A stretch of 64,000 bases of DNA from an uncultured SAR116 cluster alpha proteobacterium (GTDB taxonomy: Bacteria; Pseudomonadota; Alphaproteobacteria; Puniceispirillales; Puniceispirillaceae): assembly GCA_902623185.1 (NCBI GenBank), contig CACNSW010000003.1:1-64000 (forward strand). Direction: 5' to 3'. The position numbers were made by a program, and so were the translations under genes. Positions 59,328-64,000 of this stretch are shown one piece after another (position 1 is the first letter of the stretch; each line of letters opens with the position of its first letter). The notes below the pieces were generated by a model. It was not told the DNA's origin. It worked only from the letters and a program-made list of their open reading frames with translations, and ran no database searches.

Positions 59328-60241
59328 TGGAGTCTAGTCCAAATCAGGTGAAAAGCCATCAGGATAGACTTGTGATCAGATCCATCGGCTGGATGTTGGT
59401 TAGCTGTTTGATGTTTGCTACGGTGATGGCATGTATCCGGTATTTTCTATCTGGTCTACCGCCGGAACAGACGGTGTTTCTGCGCTATCTGATTGGTGTC
59501 GGCTTGCTGGCACCGTTGGTGCTTGCACGCCTTCCCGAGCTGGTGGCAACGCCGCATAAAGGCAAATTTACTCTGCGATTTCTGCTGCATGGTCTCGGTG
59601 TCTACACCTGGTTCTACGCGGTTTTGCGGTTGCCGCTAGCCGATGTGAACGCGCTGCTCAATATGGGACCAATTTATGCGACATTAGGGGCGGTTTTGCT
59701 GTTTGGTGAGCGGCTCAGGCTACGCCGGATTATGGCCATTTTGATTTCATTCATGGGCGCTTTGGTTGTAATAAAGCCGGGATTTACTGAATTCAACTTT
59801 GGGACATTGGCGATACTGGCGACAGCCCCACTTTTTGCCTTATCCGATCTGATCGCCAAGGAATTGAAAGCACATCATGACGACAATCTGATCATTTTTT
59901 CTTTGTCAATCGGAATTTCTGCGCTGTTGCTAGTGCCGGCGCTATATGTCTGGCTGCCAATGACCGCTTTTGAATGGGTTGGTGTCTGTGCAGTGGCGGT
60001 TTGTGCAACGATTGGCCACGTGACACTAATGCGTGCCTTTCGAGGCCCAATGTGGGCGGCGCAGTCAGGCAAATATGTGCAGCTAATCTTTGTTGTTGGT
60101 TATGGCATTGTGTTGTTTGGTGAAATACCAGCACCGTCGACTTTGATTGGCGCGCTGGTCGTCTGTTTGGCCGTAACCTACATAGCGGTTCGTGAAAGCC
60201 AATTAAAACGGGAAAAGCCACCTGTTCATCCAGCAGGGTAG
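59324..60241 (+). CDS. DMT/EamA family transporter
   Basis: About 10 TM segments, duplicated EamA pattern; LNMGPIYATLGAVLLFGERL. Confidence 0.88.
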   Translation: MMESSPNQVKSHQDRLVIRSIGWMLVSCLMFATVMACIRYFLSGLPPEQTVFLRYLIGVGLLAPLVLARLPELVATPHKGKFTLRFLLHGLGVYTWFYAVLRLPLADVNALLNMGPIYATLGAVLLFGERLRLRRIMAILISFMGALVVIKPGFTEFNFGTLAILATAPLFALSDLIAKELKAHHDDNLIIFSLSIGISALLLVPALYVWLPMTAFEWVGVCAVAVCATIGHVTLMRAFRGPMWAAQSGKYVQLIFVVGYGIVLFGEIPAPSTLIGALVVCLAVTYIAVRESQLKREKPPVHPAG

Positions 60242-60250
60242 GGGTGAGCA

Positions 60251-61051
60251 ATGAATCAGCCAGTTGGTTTTGAGATGATGGCAGATGCCCCAGTTTTTTT
60301 CTGGGTTATGGCGCTTGCCGCTGTGTCCGCAGTCGCAATTTCTAAATCTGGATTTGGTGGGGCACTAGGATCGCTGAGCATTCCCATTCTGTTATTTGTG
60401 CTGCCGCCAAAAACTGCACTTGGGGTGATGCTCCCACTATTCCTAATAATTGATGTCTGGGTTGTCTATGTTTGGCGGCAGATGCTAAACCGAAGAATCC
60501 TGCTGATCATGTGCTTGTTTGGCCTATTGGGCCAATTGGTTGGATGGCTACTGTTCGACTATCTTAGCGATGAGTTGCTAACGAGCTTGATTGGAGGTGT
60601 TGCGGTAATTACTGCGCTGAATTACCTGCGCCGACGAATCTGGCCGGGCAGACACACCACCTCCGAAATCGCAGCTATTGTAAAAAGACACATCTGGCAG
60701 CGTGGGTTCTTGTGGTGTGGCCTATCTGGTCTATCGAGTTTTGTTTCGCTGTCTGGTGGTATTCCAGCACAGGTCTTTCTGTTGCCACATGGTCTGGCAA
60801 GACAGGCTTTTGTCGGCACGTTGTGCGTGTATTTTTTTGTTATCAATATTGCAAAAATCCCTTTCTATTTCGAAGTTGGAATATTTTCTGGTAAGACATT
60901 GGCGATCTCGGCGCTGTTGGTTCCAGCAATTCCTGTCGGTGTTTTCATCGGTCGCTGGCTGAATGCCCGAATGAGTGATCGTATTTTTTATGACATCAGC
61001 CATGCCATTCTTTTGGTCATGGGTGGAAAATTAATTTTTGGCTTACTGTAA
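60251..61051 (+). CDS. Sulfite exporter TauE/SafE family membrane protein
   Basis: SKSGFGGALGSLSIPILLFVLPPKTALGVMLPLF; multi-TM. Confidence 0.88.
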   Translation: MNQPVGFEMMADAPVFFWVMALAAVSAVAISKSGFGGALGSLSIPILLFVLPPKTALGVMLPLFLIIDVWVVYVWRQMLNRRILLIMCLFGLLGQLVGWLLFDYLSDELLTSLIGGVAVITALNYLRRRIWPGRHTTSEIAAIVKRHIWQRGFLWCGLSGLSSFVSLSGGIPAQVFLLPHGLARQAFVGTLCVYFFVINIAKIPFYFEVGIFSGKTLAISALLVPAIPVGVFIGRWLNARMSDRIFYDISHAILLVMGGKLIFGLL

Positions 61052-61124
61052 AAATTGGCAGTTTCCACTAGCCATGCTATTGCTACTTTCAGTCATGTGC
61101 TGGGGGAGTACATGGTCTTATTAG

Positions 61125-61349
61125 GTGAAGTTCAAGGAGGCAGATTTGGCTAGATGGCGGCATTTGGCAGTGGCTTTGGGTGTTGTTCCGGCGCTGATTA
61201 TTTACATCAGTGCGATGCTGTGGCTTTCGGTCTTTGTGACCGAGATACATGGGCTGATTGATTTTATGTTTTTTATCGTTGCGGGACTTGCTTGGATTCC
61301 CGCGGCGTCGATCGTGGTGAAGTGGTTGGCAAAACACGAAGCCAAATAG
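61125..61349 (+). CDS. DUF2842 family small membrane protein
   Basis: 74 aa, two TM; IDFMFFIVAGLAWIPAASIVVKWLAK; GTG start. Confidence 0.75.
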   Translation: MKFKEADLARWRHLAVALGVVPALIIYISAMLWLSVFVTEIHGLIDFMFFIVAGLAWIPAASIVVKWLAKHEAK

Positions 61350-61360
61350 GACTCAGCGGT

Positions 61361-61843
61361 ATGACCAAACGCAGTAACTTTGCAGGCCAAGCTAGTAACA
61401 ATCCAATGAACGAGCGGCCGCATGCCAGAGCGCTGGAATTGGCGTCACTCCTCATGAGTGAGCATGGGCTGGAGGGATGGCGTGTGAAACTCGATCATGC
61501 CCGTAGGCGGGCAGGCAAATGTGATTTTACGGCACAGACCATTTCCCTCTCGCGGCACTATGTCCGTTATGCTGAAATCGATCATATTCGCGATACCATA
61601 CTGCATGAAATTGCGCATGCGTTGGTTGGAGCGAAACATTGTCACGATGCTGTCTGGCGCCAGAAAGCGCGTGAAATCGGCTGTACTGCCAACCGTTGCC
61701 ACACGCTTAGCTTTTCTGCCGCGAAATGGATCATGCGATGCCCAAACGGCTGCTTTGCGGTTGAACGCCATCGCCGCAGAAAAGGACTAGCCTGTGCCAG
61801 TTGCAGAACTGCTGTGGAATTTGTTGGTGCACAAGATGTTTGA
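61361..61843 (+). CDS. SprT-like domain-containing protein
   Basis: DTILHEIAHALVGAKHCHDAVWRQKA (HExxH); C-rich tail; ATG at 61361. Confidence 0.88.
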   Translation: MTKRSNFAGQASNNPMNERPHARALELASLLMSEHGLEGWRVKLDHARRRAGKCDFTAQTISLSRHYVRYAEIDHIRDTILHEIAHALVGAKHCHDAVWRQKAREIGCTANRCHTLSFSAAKWIMRCPNGCFAVERHRRRKGLACASCRTAVEFVGAQDV

Positions 61844-62465
61844 ACTAAGTCATACCAGAATAAAGCAACTGTGTCATGCACTGGCACGTTTGCAACAGCC
61901 AAACCGGCGGTGCGTAAGCCTCTTTTTCTTTAACAAAGATGAAGTCGCGCTGTTGCGGCAAACAGCGCTGAACCAAGAATTTCGTAAAGCGCGCCCTGAA
62001 ATTAATCACAAAGGCAGAGCGGTATTTCAAGATTTTGATATCTGTTTTCCCGCCCCTAGGGCCGGAGTTTTTGACCAATTAGCAACGCAGCTTGAGACAG
62101 GACTTATTAGAGCATCAGTCAGTTTGCCAAACCCGCCCCTTGCTGAGCCTCTCAATTTGTTGGATTTCGCCATTCAGCGATATCCTGTTGGCGCGCGCGG
62201 GATTGGCATTCACCGTGATGGAGTCCGGTACAGGCAGATTGTAGTGATTATCACCTTAGATGGTACGTCTCGATTGTTTACTTGCGCTGACAGGCAAGGC
62301 AAGGCAAAACGCCGGATCAATGATTGTCCGGGGCGGCTGGTGCTTTTGTCTGCCGAAGGGTTTGCCGGCCGTTCAGGCGAGGATGCTCGCCCCTTGCATG
62401 GCGTTGATAGTGTGAATGGCGGCCGACTATCACTTGGTTTAAGGACAGCGTCAAAACCTAACTGA
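61836..62465 (+). CDS. Putative 2OG-Fe(II) oxygenase-like protein
   Basis: IGIHRDG (HxD) ... PLHGVDSVNGGRLSLGLRT (distal H and R) in a plausible double-stranded beta-helix arrangement; overlaps SprT stop. Confidence 0.5.
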   Translation: MFELSHTRIKQLCHALARLQQPNRRCVSLFFFNKDEVALLRQTALNQEFRKARPEINHKGRAVFQDFDICFPAPRAGVFDQLATQLETGLIRASVSLPNPPLAEPLNLLDFAIQRYPVGARGIGIHRDGVRYRQIVVIITLDGTSRLFTCADRQGKAKRRINDCPGRLVLLSAEGFAGRSGEDARPLHGVDSVNGGRLSLGLRTASKPN

Positions 62466-62646
62466 TTATACGGTCCTTAAAAAATACCTTGCCTTCACAC
62501 CACGTAATTGGCACGATTAAAATTCTGGAGCGTCCATCTGCTCCTTTCATGCAGTGCTATGTTTAGTGATGGGCGCGATGATTGCGCGTTCCAGGGGGGA
62601 TCCTTTTTGAGTTGCGTAGACAAAACCGCATGAAGGGAGACAAATT

Positions 62647-63264
62647 ATGCAAATCAGTGTTTCAGGCAAAAATATGGATATGGGCAATGCATTTCAGGAG
62701 CATGCCCAGACCTCACTTAATGCTATAGTGGAGAAATATTTTCACAATGCTGTAAGTGGCCATGTGACACTTGAAAAGGCAGATTCTGGATTTACTGTAA
62801 AAACTCGCATTGCCCTCGCGCGGCGCATAGAGTTTGAGGCGACGGGGCGGGCTGTTGACGCACATGCTGCGCTTGACGTGGCAATCGATCATGCGGAAAA
62901 GAGACTCCGACGACACAAGAGGCGGCTAAAAAACCATCGCAATCCTATGAATAGCGTTGTTGAAAATGAGGGTATGAATGTACCCATTACTGCTTATGCC
63001 CCTTTTGAAACGGTGATCTCATCTGAAGCGCTTGAAGATGAAGAAGAAAAAGGCAACGACGCCGGCCTGCCGATAGTTGCTGATCTATCCTATGACATTG
63101 ATGTGTTGACGGTTGAACAGGCGGTGATGCGCATCGAGTTGAGCGGTGAAACTATGTTGATGTTCCGTAATGCTGGTCATTTTGGGCTAAACGTCGTGCA
63201 TCGGCGAAATGATGGAAATATTGGATGGATTGATCCGCGCGGTACTCGGCATCTAACGGCCTAG
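62647..63264 (+). CDS. hpf: Ribosome hibernation promoting factor, long form
   Basis: MQISVSGKNMDMGNAFQEHAQTSL...HAALDVAIDHAEKRLRRHKRRLKNH; C-terminal domain MLMFRNAGHFGLNVVHRRNDGNIGWIDP. Confidence 0.94.
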   Translation: MQISVSGKNMDMGNAFQEHAQTSLNAIVEKYFHNAVSGHVTLEKADSGFTVKTRIALARRIEFEATGRAVDAHAALDVAIDHAEKRLRRHKRRLKNHRNPMNSVVENEGMNVPITAYAPFETVISSEALEDEEEKGNDAGLPIVADLSYDIDVLTVEQAVMRIELSGETMLMFRNAGHFGLNVVHRRNDGNIGWIDPRGTRHLTA

Positions 63265-63285
63265 GTATTATCCAACTGGGGATCG

Positions 63286-63903
63286 CTAGCCGAAAGATAC
63301 AAGCTGCCAAGGACCACCAGAATCCTTGGCCCTGCCCGTTGCCATCAAACTCGTTTGCAGAACAGAAAAATTTGCCACTGCGACGCCAATTGCCCGTTGC
63401 GGTGATATCCCGAGGATGTGACTGAGGACGGCGCTGATCACTCCAGCATGAGTGATGATGATCTGTGGGTTGGTTACCGGTTGCGCCACTTTGTCATCAA
63501 GCCACCTAGCGATGCGTTTACATAGGGCGATAAAACTTTCTCCGCCAGGTGGCTGCGTGTGTGGCATGATAAATGACCAGTTGTGACGGGGGGCATCGGC
63601 AATTTCAGCCCAAACTTCGGCAAGAGGTTTGTCATGCCAGTCACCAAAATTCATTTCAACAAGCCTTTCATCAAATATCACTGATCTCGGAACAAGGTCA
63701 GCCATGAGTAGGTCTGCTGTTTGGCGGGCTCTCAGCAAGGGTGAGATATACCAGTCGGCATTTTTTGGCAGCCGATTCTTTAGCGGTGCCAGATCAAAAG
63801 GCCCCTCTTTGATAGGTGGGTCGTGCGGCGGTAGATATCCCTCGCGTTTGACTACCGGTGCGTGCCGGATGAAGTAGAACTCGGTTATAAATTGATGTTT
63901 CAT
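63286..63903 (-). CDS. Histidine phosphatase family protein, probable alpha-ribazole phosphatase
   Basis: FYFIRHAPVVKREGYLPPHDPP; EMNFGDWHDKPLAEVW; ITHAGVISAVL; overlaps cobS stop. Confidence 0.85.
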   Translation of the reverse strand: MKHQFITEFYFIRHAPVVKREGYLPPHDPPIKEGPFDLAPLKNRLPKNADWYISPLLRARQTADLLMADLVPRSVIFDERLVEMNFGDWHDKPLAEVWAEIADAPRHNWSFIMPHTQPPGGESFIALCKRIARWLDDKVAQPVTNPQIIITHAGVISAVLSHILGISPQRAIGVAVANFSVLQTSLMATGRAKDSGGPWQLVSFG

Positions 63904-64000
63904 GCGCTATATCCGCTGTCTAGTGCGGTGATAATGCAACTTAGAATGCTGATTTCTCCCAGAAGGATTGCTGCTCCCATGACATCGCCGTTCAACCCGC
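63900..64000 (-). CDS. cobS: Adenosylcobinamide-GDP ribazoletransferase CobS, C-terminal fragment (truncated by window edge)
   Basis: Reverse-strand translation GLNGDVMGAAILLGEISILSCIITALDSGYSA*; GxxGDVxGA motif; not in supplied ORF track. Confidence 0.8.
   Translation of the reverse strand, partial: GLNGDVMGAAILLGEISILSCIITALDSGYSA

Noticed and set aside
1-64000. CRISPR arrays, prophage or known defence systems
   Set aside because: No regularly spaced repeats, cas genes, integrases or phage structural genes recognised

Overview
The window looks like an alphaproteobacterial chromosome segment; this is an inference from gene order and protein motifs. From left to right it contains: the 5' end of plsY; a pyrBC operon with ruvX/yqgF; gatCAB; tRNA-Ser(GCU); a more AT-rich accessory stretch (histone-deacetylase-like hydrolase, YjgN-like membrane protein, M48 protease, DUF1800/DUF1501 pair, yaaA); metabolic genes (flavin reductase, class II aldolase, class III aminotransferase, SDR, a TupBC-like ABC transporter without a visible binding protein); a COG2907-DUF1365-CFA synthase-DUF3833-NTF2-SDR lipid-modification cluster; a 1025-aa three-domain protein (APH kinase + M23 peptidase-like + class III aminotransferase/phospho-lyase); and L-asparaginase. 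About 21 kb of cobalamin biosynthesis genes follow, including a cobalamin riboswitch in front of a HupE/UreJ-type gene. The remainder is beta-oxidation genes, transporters, SprT-like, a putative 2OG-Fe(II) oxygenase, long HPF, and a second small cobalamin locus (cobC-like phosphatase + 3' end of cobS) at the right edge. The strongest leads are (i) a cobalamin gene set that mixes anaerobic-type markers (CbiD, CbiG, MxCxxC/His-rich CbiX) with aerobic-type CobN and shows no CobG/CobZ/CobF in the window, and (ii) the kinase-M23-phospho-lyase fusion just upstream of a threonine-phosphate decarboxylase, which suggests an amino-alcohol-phosphate link to B12 side-chain metabolism.
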